From Desmodus rotundus (lineage: Eukaryota; Chordata; Mammalia; Chiroptera; Phyllostomidae): a stretch of DNA of 64,000 bases. Location of the stretch: positions 120,978,239 to 121,042,238 of the forward strand of contig NC_071393.1 of NCBI RefSeq assembly GCF_022682495.2, read 5' to 3'. Position numbers and translations under genes: made by a program. Each line of letters begins with the position of its first letter. The first letter of the stretch is position 1. The notes beneath the pieces are model-generated. The model was not told the DNA's origin and did not search any database. It worked only from the letters and a program-made list of their open reading frames with translations. This document shows positions 34,540 through 47,928 of the stretch, piece after piece.

Positions 34540-35060
34540 TTACTGTACATATACTTTTTTAAAGACTTTTTTTGTAGCAGTTTTAAGTTCCCAGGGGAGT
34601 TCCCATATACACCCTGCCCCCATACCTGCATAGCCTCCCCCATTATCAACGTCCTCCAAAAGACTAGCACATTTGCTACAAATAACGAACCTACAATGAC
34701 ACATCATCACCGCTCAAAGCCCACAGTACATTCTATGGCTTTGTACAAACATATAATGGCATGTATCCATCATTTTTATCATACTCTAATGAATCTTCAC
34801 TGCCTAAAAATCCTCTGTGCTCTCTCCCTATCCATTCCTCTCCTTCCTACCCCAACTCCTGGCAATCATTGATCTTTTTATTGCCTCCATAGTTTTCCAG
34901 AATGACATACAGTGAGAATCATACAGCACGTGGTCTCTTCAGATTGCCTTCTATCACTTAGTAATATGCCTTTAAGGTGCCCCTATGTCTCCTTATGACT
35001 TCATTGCTCATTTGACTATATTTTTATAATTAAATTCTTCATGTAGGTACAGAATAAAAG
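34540..35060 (-). mobile_element. Ancient L1M-type 3' UTR fragment
   Basis: Antisense L1M strings occur in order: GTAGCAGTTTTAAGTTCCCAGGGG, CCATATACACCCTGCCCCCAT, TCCAGAATGACATACAGTGAGAATCATACAG, CACTTAGTAATATGCCTTTAAGG. The plus-strand 112-codon frame in it is not a gene. Confidence 0.7.
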
Positions 35061-36319
35061 TCAGCAAAAATATTTGTCAAGATATAATATTTTGATCCAA
35101 ATTAGACCACACCAGCCATAAACAGAAGGTATTAGTTATTTGTATTTATGTATATTGAACATTTTAAATATATTTAAGGATATTTGTTATATTTTAAATT
35201 CAGATAAAATGTTATTAATTACTTAGTATGTATAAAACACTATAATGAGAACCTGACTTAACTGGAATTTTTTTAAAAGATGGAAATCTGGTGTCCATTT
35301 CCAAAATTCTCTCTTGGTAACCTAAATCACAGCTCTAAAACCATCAAACATCAATAGAATAGTTATTTTGAAAAGGAATGTATACACATAATACAGCAGG
35401 ATTTTATTTCTTATAACCTATACTGTTCATTTAAATGAACATAGATTTTATTTCTGTCAAGTTCTAAATTTCTTAATTTTGTTTTTTCCTAAATCGCATT
35501 AGAGATTCCTCCCACATGAGAACTAGCTAAAGTCATGGAAAAGTTTAGCCTTTAAGTTCATCCAGTTGGGGACTATCAGTGCCAACAAAAACCAAACCAA
35601 AACAAAACAAGTTTCTTTTCAAGGCAGAAAACAATGCATTCGTATTCTAAATCCCTGAACCAATATCTAATTCAAAAATGGCTAGATGGATTTTGCTTAA
35701 GTTGTTCAAAGAAATTTCTTTTTCAGCCGTAATCAGGGAACACAAATTGCATACCAATATCTACAACTAAAAAAAACCCAACTTTAATATGTGAAACTAG
35801 AATTACATGACAGTGGCCCTAAGAGGATCCAATAGTGATCAGCACTATTAAGACACCATACAGATTTTCAGGACACCAAAATAGGAGAGAAATTCTAAAA
35901 AGCTGCTGCCAGCTGAACCGTGTGTATTTTCCAGGTGGAAGGGGTAAGCACAGTGAGTTGTCACAAGAAACAACCATTCCTGTTTTTCAAAGGCTAGAGT
36001 AATTATCAAGAAGGGGTAGTTAAGTAAGATTTATCAGTTGTTAAGGACAATGGCATTATTTTTTATGGTAATTGTAATCCTTAATAATGTTCTTTAAAGG
36101 TACCTGAGGTTTGAAACATAAAACTCAAAGCTTCTCTTTGGGAATGGCCTAGATGTCTATTTGTGTGTGGGAGCGTTCTTATGATAAGGTGTTTATTACT
36201 TCAAGAATTCAAAGAGCTCTTATAGGAATTATCATGGTAGGATACGTGGGCACTCATTGTTGACCTATTTTCCCCAATGAATAACAAGCAAAGTGACTGG
36301 TTTCACTACATCTATATTT

Positions 36320-36400
36320 ATGGAGGCTGACTGGGTAAGGCACCCTGTGCCAATGAAGCCAACCAAGGTCATGGGTTCAATTACCATGAGAGCCAATACC
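36320..36400 (+). repeat. Possible tRNA-derived SINE remnant
   Basis: CTGACTGGGTAAGGCACCC and then GGTCATGGGTTCAATTACCATGAG resemble tRNA-type A and B boxes spaced about 45 bases apart. No body, tail or flanking duplication was recognised. It is not a VES of the kind seen elsewhere in the window. Confidence 0.3.
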
Positions 36401-38396
36401 CTTTATTCTGTTTCATGGTAATAGGCTTTATTCTAAAACCTTAGCCAAAGGCCACATGGAAGACTAGGCCAGAGACCATGGATGAATCAGCAAACCCACT
36501 ACCATGACTATAAAAATAACTCAGAAGTAAAACCCCTATTGATTAGTGTCAGAATTTCATTCTTCAAATGTCAGTAAATTTGCCAGTCGGCAAAACAAAA
36601 CCTTAATTATTGCCTATAAAGTTGGTATGCTGAAAAGACATACAAGTCTTTGACTGATTTAATTCAAAAGCAACAATGGTAATGAGTATTATTCCCTAAA
36701 ATGCCATTGCTTTTACTGGAACGGAGTTTATTTTTATGCAATCTTTTACTTAATAAAATCTTGCAAGTAAAGTTAAATGTGAGCCCAACAAGTGCACTTT
36801 CCAGGATTTCCTTCAAAATCAAAAAGCCAATGCTCTTAGTGGAGGGTCTGTTTTTATCTGAGTAGTTTCCACTCAAAAAAGACACTATCAGTTTTATTAG
36901 AAATCCCAGAGCAAAATGATACTTTATTTGACTTTCTAAATGCAGAACCACTGAGTCAGAATTGTTGACAAACAGAAGATGATAGATAATTATGGAAATT
37001 TAATTTAGAACTTCTCAAGTTTTTATAGATATTTGAGCAGAATGCCCTATAAATATACAACATCTTTCATTGTTCAGAGTTAGAGGATGTTATTTTATGC
37101 CTGTGGATTTGTTTTGGGTTTGTTTGGGTTTTTTTTACTGTTTTCTAATCAAAATAAAACGGTATCAAGTCAATGAATAAGTCTATCTGTAGCAGAGTGG
37201 TCTTTGTTTGCACAACATTACTATGCACTCAGTAGTTGCCCAATAAATATTAATTGATAATGATGGAAGAAGGCTTTACAAACAGATGCTCCAGGATAAA
37301 TTCACTGAAAATGTAGATAGAAACATTCTATTCTAAGAAAAGCATGAAGTAGAAATTAAACAAGTTCTGCACTCAGAAAACCTCAGCCTGTTGTCAGACA
37401 GCTGTTCAGTCAAGGAGAGCACATTTTTCATCATCATCACAGCATTAACGACATTAAATGTGTATCTTCATATGGCACTACACAAAGGGACTAATGCAGA
37501 CTTAGCTAGCCTTATTTATTATAATTTACAATGCTAATATTGGTGAGAACAAAGTACACATAACAAATAAATGTGATTAAACAACACTTTGAGATCTAGT
37601 CATACAGTAAGGACATAATATATATGTCATACTTAAATGCAACTCACAGGAGCAATAAGAGTATTTATGAAGTAAACTCAATTATTTTCAAATAGAATTT
37701 GAGGTGCTTTACAAGAACACCTATACATATGCTTAAGGGTAGGTAAAATAAAGAAAGGAGTCACAGGTCTTATCAGAGAGGACAAGTAATGACTCTTCAA
37801 GAACCTAGAGAGCAAACAATCAGAACAAAACTGTGGGGGAGGGGGACAAAAAATTGTACAAGGACTAGCTTCAATGAAGCTAGGAACAAGAAAGCTACAA
37901 GCAAAATGATCGACCCAGGAACACATCCTGAAAAATACAATATTCAAAAACACTCAAACAATAAGAAAATATAAGTTAGTATACATGAGAGAATTTCGGA
38001 GAATGAGGGTTGAAATGGGGAGGTGAAAGTGTAGAAAGTACACTACAAGCATTTAATAATTAATTGCCTTAAATAATATTTTCTTAATAAAGTAAAAAGA
38101 CTAAGAAGACATGACAAAGTGTCTGTTTATAAATGAGATTATAAGAAGTTCAGATTAATTTACATTTACACATCATCTCATAAAAACTGCACCCTTCCAA
38201 GGAATCCGAAGGCCTTAACTTGCAAGCTAACTGTCAACACGTTACTTCTACCATGTAGAGTATATTGCTAAACTGTCAACTTTTCTTTTACTAATATGTA
38301 ATAGTAGGATCCTGAAATATATTATCAAAATGGAATATTCTTTAATCCAGTTAGCTATTACTCTCAGTATTTCCCAATACAAGAAAGGTAGCATGG

Positions 38397-38630
38397 GCCC
38401 TGGCTGGTGTAGCTCAGTGGATTGAGTGAAGGCCTCCGAACCAAAGGGTCACTGGTTTAATTCCCAGTCAGGGCACATGCCTGGGTTGCGGGCCAGGTCC
38501 CCAGCTTGGGTCACGTGAGGGACAACCACACATTGATGTTTCTCTCCCTCTCTTTCTCCTTCCCTTCCCCTCTCTCTAAAAAACAAATAAATAAAATCTT
38601 AAAAGAAAAAAAGAAAAGAATTCTTAAAAG
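38397..38630 (+). repeat. VES SINE with 16-bp target duplication
   Basis: It begins GCCCTGGCTGGTGTAGCTCAG, has a B box GGTTTAATTCCC, the long central GGGCACATGCCTGGGTTGCGGGCCAGGTCCCC in parts, a CT-rich stretch and AAATAAATAAAATCTT. AAGAAAGGTAGCATGG (38381-38396) and AAGAAAGATAGCATGG (38631-38646) flank it with one mismatch. It is a young, nearly complete copy. Confidence 0.95.
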
Positions 38631-39479
38631 AAGAAAGATAGCATGGCTTATGGATTCTGTGTCTGTGATACCAATGAACCATACAGAGGGTATGCTCCAT
38701 GAAAGGAAATTCAAGAATCATTAGAAGGCTAAAAGAGACAAAATCCAAGATGCCTTCCAACTTCTCTTGCATAAGAAGTTTGGTGAAAAAATTATTTTCC
38801 ACAGAAAGAATATTAAAAGTGTTTTAGTGTCACCTGAAAAGATCAAAGCCTAATAAAATAGACTGTAAGTTAAATAAGGGGAAGTGCCAGGTACAGACAC
38901 TGGAGGCAAAGAGGAAAATCAAGAAAAAGACTAAGAAGAAAACTAAAAAACATGATATGTCAAGAAACTACACATTTCAAGCTGTGCCAAACAATGCTCA
39001 ACCAGCTTTGAGAGACAAATCCCATAATAGCCAGTCGTTCTTCTCCATCTGTTTCCTTTTCATCGGCATGTTGACATTGATGGTTTTTCCACAACCTTTC
39101 AGAAAACAGTGTTTATCTTATCCTTGCAAAAAAAAATAAAATAATTTGTCCACAGGTAACAAACATATAAAAGCAATGATTAGTGTGATATAAAATAAGA
39201 CAAAGAGCAATGTTGTGAACCAAAAGTATAGTGAATCAGAAATTAAATAAGCATTTCAGCCATAGATTGGTAAAGTGCTAATCACATAGCAATAAGCAAT
39301 GGTGTAGAATCACATTCATAAAAGAATGCCTAAAATTATGTGAAAACCCAAAGACTCAGCAAAAATGCCACCCCTCCCACCAACATTTTCCCAAAGGGAC
39401 AAAAACGGGTAACTCTCTCTCCCTGGGGTTAGTCTGGACCTATGCAAAGCTGAGATAGCACCTTACCAAATTACAGAGA

Positions 39480-39620
39480 CTTTTTTTAAATTTTTTAATT
39501 GTTCAATTACAGTTGTCCCAATTTTTCCCCCCGTTGCTCTCCCCTGCCCCACCCCTCCTCCCTCAGTCAGTTCCCACCCTGTTGTCCATTACCATGGGTC
39601 CTTTATACATGTTCCTTACT
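39480..39620 (-). mobile_element. L1/HAL1-type 3' end
   Basis: AATTGTTCAATTACAGTTGTCCCAATTTTTCCCCC, then a C-rich stretch (CCCCACCCCTCCTCCCTCAG), then CCATTACCATGGGTCC is the reverse complement of the G-rich 3' UTR shared by the L1 and HAL1-like copies here. It is short and 5'-truncated. Confidence 0.7.
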
Positions 39621-39779
39621 AGACCCTTTATTTCCTTAACTCAACTAGGAGCCTCTAAAGGCCAAGACAGCATTTTACGTATCACTAAATCCCTAGACCC
39701 CAGAACAGCACTTGGCACATAGTAGATACATGAGTATTGGTCGAATGATATTTTACTATGTGTAGTACTGACTACATAG

Positions 39780-40560
39780 TATGTAACATTCATTCATTCC
39801 TTCCTTCAAGAAACACCTATGGGACCTTACTCCAGACTAGCCACTGCTCTAGGTGCTGCAGACACAGCAATGAACAAAACAGACTAAGTGTTAGCCTCCA
39901 TAAAGCCAGCAGATGACAGGTAATGAAAAGCATAATAAAGAAAAAATACAGCAGTGTGAGGGGCTCAGGCATGAAGGAGAGGTACTTTATCCAGGGCAGT
40001 TTTCAAGACCTTTTTGAAGTAGAGCTCTGAATCACATGAGGGCATAAGCAATGCAACTGCTTTCAGAATTGACAACGCCTGGCCCTCCGAAAGGAACATG
40101 CAAATGTCCAGTCGCAGGAAGGTGCCTGACATGTCTAAGAAAAAGCACGAAGGCCATGTGGTTGGCCTAGAGTGGGCAAGAGGAAGAACGATAAAAAGAT
40201 GGGGTATGTAGGGACTACCTCAGAGGGGCCTTGTAGGCTGAGGACTTCAGATTTCATTCTGAATGTGGTAGAAGAGGAGGAAGGGGGAGGGAAAGGAGAG
40301 GATGGGAGAAGGGTAACGAGAAGGGGAAGAGAACATTTAAGGGTTTTGAAGAAAGATGTAGCATTATCTGATTCTGTAGGTAAAGTCTATAAGGAGGTAG
40401 GAATAAAAACAAGGAGGCTAGTATAGTAGCCCAGATAGGAGACATTAACAGCAAGATCACAAATGGGAACAGTGGTGATAGAAGGGAAGGGTAGTGACCA
40501 ATTCAGAAAATATGTCTGGAATAGAGCTGTCAAAATGTAATGATGGACTGGATGTGGAGT
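39780..40560 (+). mobile_element. Ancient L1M-type 3' UTR fragment
   Basis: The stretch starts ATTCATTCATTCCTTCCTTC, has CACTGCTCTAGGTGCTGCAGACACAGCAATGAACAAAACAGAC, and runs into a purine-rich part with GAGGGGCTCAGGCATGAAGG and AAGGGTTTTGAAGAAAG. This layout is usual for old L1M 3' ends. The boundaries are approximate. Confidence 0.5.
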
Positions 40561-42139
40561 ATGGGAGAAACAGAGAAGTCAAGGACATAAAGGAAACATG
40601 AATATTTCAAAACAAAATTAGAATTATTTTATCAAGATGAATATCCACATTTGTAAGAAGAAATGAATCATAGGAGCTACTTATTGGGATGAGCCACGCA
40701 CAGGGCTGCGTGTGCACACGCACACGAGATTCAGCACTTTCTGTACTAGTTCACAGGTCAGGAGGAGGAAGGACAGGAAATGGAGCACCAGGGACCAGGT
40801 CTACCCAGGCTCTGTGGCTTTGAATCCACAGCATCACTCTCATTTCCATCCAAGATTAAGACTGGCTAGCAAAGCCACAGGATCTCAATCTCAGATAATA
40901 AACACGAGACTGTATAACGTTTTCTCACAGCCCTACAGGGCCCATTAAATAACTGTAATAAAGTTATAGCTATAATTTGATCATAATATGATGAAACATC
41001 AGAAAAAGATGTTAGAAAAATCTAAGTTTATCATGCCTTGAGAAATAATTAATGCCACAGATTCAATATTTAAATTTAAAAAAGGGGATACAGTGTACAG
41101 AATAGAAATGTAAATTAACTAGAAATGCAATGAGCCCTAATAGAGTTTTTCTATCACGCGAATCGTAGCGGCTGTCTTAGTACGCAACCCTCACTGTGTC
41201 ATAATTTAGTTTTCTACAATGGAGAGCAGCCCTGTCCCAAACTGAAAATTCCGAACAGATATAATCAAATAATTAAGTTTTTTTCAGTTGCAATGTTTGT
41301 GCCAAGTATACTTTCAGGAATCCCTAAGAGTGAGGTATATATACTATAAAGAATCATTTTTCAACAAAGTTTCACAACTTTAATAAAACTTGCCTGCTGG
41401 GTCACAATTGATGGTTCCATACTGACGACTAGTGGTCAAAAACCTGTAGTGATTCCCTATTAAGTATCCTAAGACTTGTATCATCTAAATTTGAAACAAG
41501 TCATGGAAACTATGTGAAAAACCTAAGTTAAAAGACTTTTTTCTTACTAACATTCTGAAAATTACCATAGAAACAGCTTTATCTGCAATCTTTTAAAAAG
41601 TCTTTCCTGTCCATTACTTGCAGTGTCCCCAAACCAAAGTCAATCAGTATTTGTGCCGATTGCCCCATGAAGAGTCAGTTTATTGGCATACATGTGGCAG
41701 AATTACCATTCTTTCCAAAATCCATAATTAATATGTCAAAGAGTCTTACTTCTAGAATTCATGTATCTGAGCTGTTCTATTCTACTTTTTTCTAACTTTG
41801 TCTATTAGACACTAATTTATAAGAAATCCAGCAGTCTTAAGTACTCAATATAATTTGAAAAACAGTAAACTACTATATCAAAATGCTGCTTTTATAAAGC
41901 TGAAATATTTAAAATTTAATGGTGATTGTCTGAATTCTTGAAAAATGTGGGATTTTGGTTAAATCATTTAAATTACTACATATTAAACTTCAAAGAAGTT
42001 AAAATTAGTTACCTTCACTTCCTTCTCTGCAAGAATAAGAGCAGAATAATACAACAATGTGTACAAACCTTTCAGAGAAAAATATTTTTTTAACCAAAAA
42101 AGTTATATTCAGCTAAATGGTCACTCACATGTGAAGCTA

Positions 42140-42530
42140 ACATTCATTCCTTCCACAACTATTCCCGGAACGCCTGCTAAGTGATGAACAAGGCACTACA
42201 TGCCCCAGAAACAGGTGTGATGAACCAAGTTCCTGCCAGTGGAGTTCATACCGTAGTGAGGAAGACATACAGTAAGATAAGTAAACAAACAATTATAGGT
42301 GGCACCATAAAGAAGATTAATATGATATGACAGAAAACAGAGGGGCAGAAAGGGGCTATTTTAGAAAAGGGGGGGCATGGAGTTTCTCTCTGAAGAGGTG
42401 GCAATTAAGGCTGAAGGATGAGAAGGGATAAGATTTGCTGAGACTTAGAAATGTCCCAATAGGACACTGGGAGGAAATCACTGTGGCTAGAAGCACAGAT
42501 TTCTTAGAATAATTTGTAGTTAAATATGTA
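42140..42530 (+). mobile_element. Ancient L1M-type 3' UTR fragment
   Basis: It shows the same type of sequence as 39780: ACATTCATTCCTTCCAC, then GGAGTTCATACCGTAGTGAGG, then AAGATAAGTAAACAAACAATTATAG, then TTCTCTCTGAAGAGGTGGCAATTAAGGCTGAAGG. It lies just before, and is separate from, the L1 ORF2 copy that starts near 42540. Confidence 0.5.
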
Positions 42531-44123
42531 ATGTTGAAATTTTAGAATAGCCATTTAAAGAATGGAAATATAATCTACAGACTCAAAGCCAGCAGTGAAT
42601 ATAAAAATAAATATACGACACACTTCAATCCAGTATTAAACAAGAAAAAAAGGAGAAGAAACAAATTAAAGGAAAAGATCTTTAAAAAATAAAAGGACAA
42701 AAAACACTTCCATATGTATCAATAATGATAAGTATAAAGTCACTAACACAGCAATTAAAAGACAATTCATCAGATGAGATTGTTTTTAAGTCCAGCTATA
42801 AGATGTGTATAAGAAACATGCAAAATTAAAACTATAGAGGAAAGATTAAAATAAAGAGGAAAAATCATATGCCATGAAAACAGCAATTCAAAGAATGCTA
42901 ATATCCAGACAAACACTAATTAATAATTTAAAAACTAACTGACCAATAAGTAATTATATCCATGAAACCACAGTCACAAAAGAGATAAAGCAAAACTGAC
43001 AAAAACCACAGGGATAATTGATAATCCTTTTCATAATGGGAGGCTTTAGACTGACATATTTAATAAGAATGCAGAAGAACAGAACAAAATTAACAAAAGT
43101 GACTTACTAAATGTATATGCTTGTGCTACATATGTGTGTCAGACATACATAAAACTTTACACCCAAAAGAACAGAAAATACATTTAAATATTTTACTCAG
43201 AGAATACGACAAAAAAATGTTGATGGTACTAGGTCAAAACGAAAGTTTCAATAAAGTTTAAAGGAATTAAATTTACAATAAATAATAGAGTGTAAAAATA
43301 TATAAACACACATTCTTGAAAATTCCAAAAGGCACCCTAAATAAGTCTCGAGTTATAGGAAATCATGAGAGAAATCATACAAGATTTAGAAATAAACTAC
43401 CATAAAAGAATACCATGTAAATATATGGTAATTTGGTGATAAAATTACAGTGTTAAGTTTAAAAAAACAGAAAAATCAATCCTCTAACTTGCAAGTCTAA
43501 AAAGTAAGAGTAATCCTAAAATTTTCTTAAAAGGGTAAAAAAATAATAAATTTAAAAGACATTGATGAAGAAATAAACAAAAATAGTCAAAACAAAAACT
43601 AATAAAATAATCATATGTCTAGCAAGACAAATTTTAAAAGGGGAAAATAACTAAATAATACTAAAGGAAAAGGCTACAACTTCAGAAAAAAGACTGAAAA
43701 TAATAAAGCAGGGCTATGATTGCTTCTTTAAATTCATTTCAAAACACAGGCAAAATGGATAAGCTATAGAATCATGAATAATTGTCCAACTAGACTAAAA
43801 AATAAAAGGACATAAAACCAAAACAGACTGAAGAAACTGAAAACCCTACAGCCACCAGAAAGATAACAGGTACAAATGATTTTATGGGTGAGTTTTAGCA
43901 AACATTCATATAATAGACAATCCCTCTGTTAGAGCCAGAGAATAGAAAAAGAAGTAATCTACCTAAATCATTTTATGAGATTAATGTAGCCTTGCTTACA
44001 AAAGCAAAAAGAACAGTGCAAAGAAAATTATCAAATAATTTCAATAATAAGAATAAATACAAAAATCCTAAACACTACCAAATTGTTTCAGCAATTCATA
44101 AAAAAAATGCATCTAACTAAATA

Positions 44124-45310
44124 CTGGGTTGGCCAAAACGTTCACTTGGTTTTTCACGTACAATAGCTCTAGTAGTGCTTAGTTGCCTTTAACTTCATTC
44201 AAAACAGTTTTGTTATGTTGCATTGTGACAGCCATCATACCAGCATGCATTAAAAGAAAAAGTTTCAAAATTGGTGAATTTTAGTGTAGCCATTTTAACA
44301 CTGAAGATGGAAGAAGATATGTAACATTTTTGCCATATTATTTCAAGAAAGGTAAACACACAACTGAAACATAAAAAAAGATTTGTGCAGTATATGGAGA
44401 AGGCGCTGTGTCTGATCAAACATGTCAAAAATGGCTTGTGAAGTTTCTTGGTACTACTGTCATTTTGGCCAACTAATTCTTTTTTTTTCTTTTTTATTGT
44501 TATTCAATTACAGTTGTCAGCATTTTCTCCCCATCCCTCCTCCCCACCCCAGCCAAACCCACCTCCCTCCCCCACTTCCACGCCCCCCCTTGATTTTGTC
44601 CATGTGTCCTTTATAGTTGTTCCTGTAAACCCCTCTCCCCACTGTCCCCTCCCCACTCCCCTCTGGCTATTGTTAGATTGTTCTTAACTTCAATGTCTCT
44701 GGTTATATTTTGTTTGCTTTTTTCTCTTGTTGATTATGTTCCAGTTAAAGGTGAGATCACATGGTATTTGTCCCTCACCACCTGGCTTATTTCACTTAGC
44801 ATAATGCTCTCCAGTTCCATCCATGCTGTTGCAAAGGGTATACGCTCCTTCTTTCTCTCTGCTGTGCAGAATTCCATTGTGTAAATGTACCATAGTTTTT
44901 GGATCCACTCATTTGCTGATGGGCACTTCGGGTTGCTTCCAGTACTTGACTATTGTAAATTGTGCTGCTATGAACATTGGGGTGCATAGGTTCTTTTGGA
45001 TTGGTGTTTCAGGGTTCTTCGGGTATAATCCCAGCAGTGGAATTGCTGGGTCAAAAGGCAGGTCCATTTTTAGTTTTATGAGGAAATTCCATACTGTTTT
45101 CCACAGTTGGCCAACTAATTCTTTGCTGTGGGCTCTCTTATGCTTTGGAAAAAGTTTAGCAGCACCCCTGGTCCCTACCCACTGGAAGCCAATAGCAGGA
45201 TATAGCAGACATACTCAAACTATCCAAATTAATAAAGTTAGTTGTGAAAATGAAAAATATGTCTTTTATTTTACAGAAAAAAAACCTAACAGACTTTTTG
45301 GCCAACCCAA
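44124..45310 (+). mobile_element. Mariner (internally deleted), split by a young L1
   Basis: The ends CTGGGTTGGCCAAAACGTTC and (right) ...CTTTTTGGCCAACCCAA are inverted repeats flanked by TA at 44122-44123 and 45311-45312. On the plus strand the left half encodes the transposase N-terminal helix-turn-helix region (ICAVYGEGAVSDQTCQKWL and nearby, with stops). The catalytic centre is gone. The ends resemble the mariner family known from ruminants with the same TGGGTTGGCCAAAA start. Without the L1 it would be about 545 bp. Confidence 0.87.
44483..45106 (-). mobile_element. Young L1 3' end inside the mariner
   Basis: This minus-strand L1 starts with its T-rich tail, then the C-rich reverse-complement 3' UTR and the end of ORF2. 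It is bounded by the 18-bp duplication TTGGCCAACTAATTCTTT (44465-44482 and 45107-45124), which belongs to the mariner. It is very like the copy at 33003-33696, so both are recent. Confidence 0.93.
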
Positions 45311-47499
45311 TAAGTTCTCAGGAATGCAAGGAGAGCTCAACATCTATTAATAGAGTCTACCACATTTAAATATTAAGAGAGAAAACAACGAGAATATTTG
45401 ATACATCTCACAACACATACATAATTTTTTTTTAAGAAAAGAAAAAAAACCCTCTCTGGCAACCAAGGAACAGAACGCAATGTTGTTAATTTAATTAAAA
45501 AATAGCACTCAAAACCAGGAGCAAATACCATGCTTTAAAATCATCCCTATAAATACAGAATGAAACAAAGATTCATGCTACATATCTTTGCTTTTTATTC
45601 AACATTGCAGTTGAGTTTCTAGCCAGTGCAATAAAACAACAAAAAGAATTATAAAGAGACTAAATTTCCTTTAATTTCAAATGATATTATCTACTCAGTA
45701 GATTAATATATCAGTAAATCTAATAAATCATAAGGATTAATAAAATCATTGAGCAAAGCTGTTCTATACAAGAGCCACATGTAAAACCAGTTACACTCCT
45801 ATACACTACAAATAACCAATTACAGATGCAAATCTTTAAAAGAAGAAAAGAAAAAGAAAGAAAATATCCCATTCACAAAACAAAGAAAAACCATAAGGTG
45901 TCTAGGAATAAGTCCAGCAAAAGAAGTATAAGACCTTTATATGGACAATTATAAAACATTATTGAAAACATTATAAAACATGTTCCCTTCAAATTGATCT
46001 ATATTTAGTATAATTACAATCAAAATGCCAGCAAGACTTTTCATGAAACATGACAGGAGATTTTCATTATCACTCACCAAAATAAAAGCCATAGTAATTG
46101 AGACAAAAAACAATAACACTTCATAACTAGACTAAGAGATCGATAGCAAAGCATGGAGCCCCAGACAGACAGATACCACAGGAAACTAGATACATAACCG
46201 AAGTGGCATTTGAATCAGAGGGAAAAAAAAAAACAAACTATTCAAAAATGATGCTGAGGTAACAGTTTTGTCATATAAAAAGACAACTTAGATTCTGTCC
46301 TCCTTCTATTAAAAAAATGAAATTCCTGGGGAAGCACAAATAATCCAGTATTTTAAAGTGAGCAGATAACCAGATGGTCTACTCAGGCACAAATGCAAAC
46401 TGCTGCAAACACAAGAAAACATGCTCGAATTCACCAACAGGGAACGCAAATGAGTTAACATGTTATGCTCATCACCCCAGCAAAAATAAAAAGAATTATA
46501 ATGACTACTACTGGTAGAAACATGGGCAGGGGGGTGCCATTCTCAACCACTTTGCCAACAGAAATGTGAAGAGTGAGAACCTTTGGAAAAATAACCTGGT
46601 AACCTCTATTATAATAAGATTCATCCATGGTAATAAAGAAATAAGTAGGAACCATGATCAGCTAGTTGGAGAAATTCCCAGAAAGTATTGGTCAGAGAAG
46701 AGAACAAGATGCACAAATATACATTATCCTACTTTATTAAAATAAAGCACACCAAAAAAAAAAACCCCCCTATATATGCAAAGTGTGCGTACTCTATATA
46801 CTCATAGATCTGTCCAGGATAATTAAGAGCACAAAGAAAAATACAAAGGAGTATAGCCCAGGCTATTCACTCTGGTTTATTTTTTTAGGAGGTAGGGGGA
46901 GTGTTTGATGAGGAGAGAGCAAGGGGAGAGAGGCAGGAAAAAAAATGAGCCAAGTAAAGAATAAGGCTACACTAAAAAAAGAGAATGTTTGTATGATCAT
47001 TTGTGACATGATCACATTTAGTTCTGTGTTTATTTAAAATATGTGTTAATAAATACTTTTTATAATAAATATTTAATAAAAGTGTTAAAAGAGTTATATA
47101 AGAAATAAAACTAAACCTTGGATCAAAACAATGTATTAATATAGTTACTACTTAATGCATTAAACAAATATTAAGTGCAAATTATGTTAAATGCTCAAAA
47201 CAAGTATAATTAAAAGAGGCAACACATCAATGAATGGTAATTAACAGTAATAATCTAGGACAAAAAAACTTCATACAATTATCACTTTGTAGAAACTGGA
47301 CAGTGAGGAGGAAAAAGCCATCTTTTATGCAAGAGAAGGAGAAAAGTCATCAATGGGATTAGGGTTTTTTAAAAGAATAAAAAGTGTTGCTCAAAATAAG
47401 GCTCAGATTTATCCTACACACACAGCTTCACCCATGAAGAACAAACTCTAGAGCAAGTTTCCAAATTCCCCTTGTTGCACACGTCCTCCTTCAGAGTAG

Positions 47500-47790
47500 T
47501 ACCTGTGTGGTTGTCCAACTGGGACACTCAGTGCCGTCAGCGCCTTGGCACTCAGGGCCCTATGCCCGTCACCCTGCCTGGGTTACACTCTGCCTGCCGC
47601 ACACCTGGACACCTGGGCCTGATGAAAGACTGAATTCTAGAGCTCATTCCCCTGGACTGGGGAAACGAGGTGCTCCTGTGAGCTTTCCTTGTGCTTTCCA
47701 CAGAACTTCTATTGGATTTTTAAACGCTCATTTACTTGTAAATTCCACCTGTCTATTCTCAAAGCCCAGGGAGGCTATTGGGATGGTAAT
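47500..47790 (+). other. GC- and CpG-richer block of unknown nature
   Basis: GTGCCGTCAGCGCC, GCCCGTCACCC, GCCTGCCGCAC and AAACGAGG stand out from the AT-rich intron. A 99-codon plus-strand open frame crosses it (47507-47806), with no recognisable domain and no splice context that I can defend. It could be an old LTR, a regulatory element or unique intron. Confidence 0.25.
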
Positions 47791-47928
47791 TGTGAGGGTA
47801 ATTTAACAGGCATTTATATAAAATATATCAAATAATATCATGGGGTAAGGGAGGCTTTTGCTATGAAATACTGGTAAATATGTGCAAATATGTAGGGACA
47901 ACCACAAAAAAGAGGGCATGGACTAGGG

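Larger units (their letters stand above)
42540..47000 (+). mobile_element. Ancient L1 ORF2 copy, split by a mariner
   Basis: The plus strand is A-rich with decayed L1 ORF2 text, for example GCAATTAAAAGACAATTCATCAGA and AAGTCCAGCTATAAGATGTG on the left. After the mariner (44124-45310) it resumes with CAGGAATGCAAGGAGAGCTCAACA, GAGTTTCTAGCCAGTGCAATAAAACA and AAAAACCATAAGGTGTCTAGGAATA. The right part picks up at the point in ORF2 that is expected after the left part. No frame survives. The outer borders are approximate. Confidence 0.8.

Noticed and set aside
44678..45350. Plus-strand open frames of 68 and 175 codons
   Set aside because: They are antisense readings of the minus-strand L1 and continue into the mariner; they do not encode a known protein.
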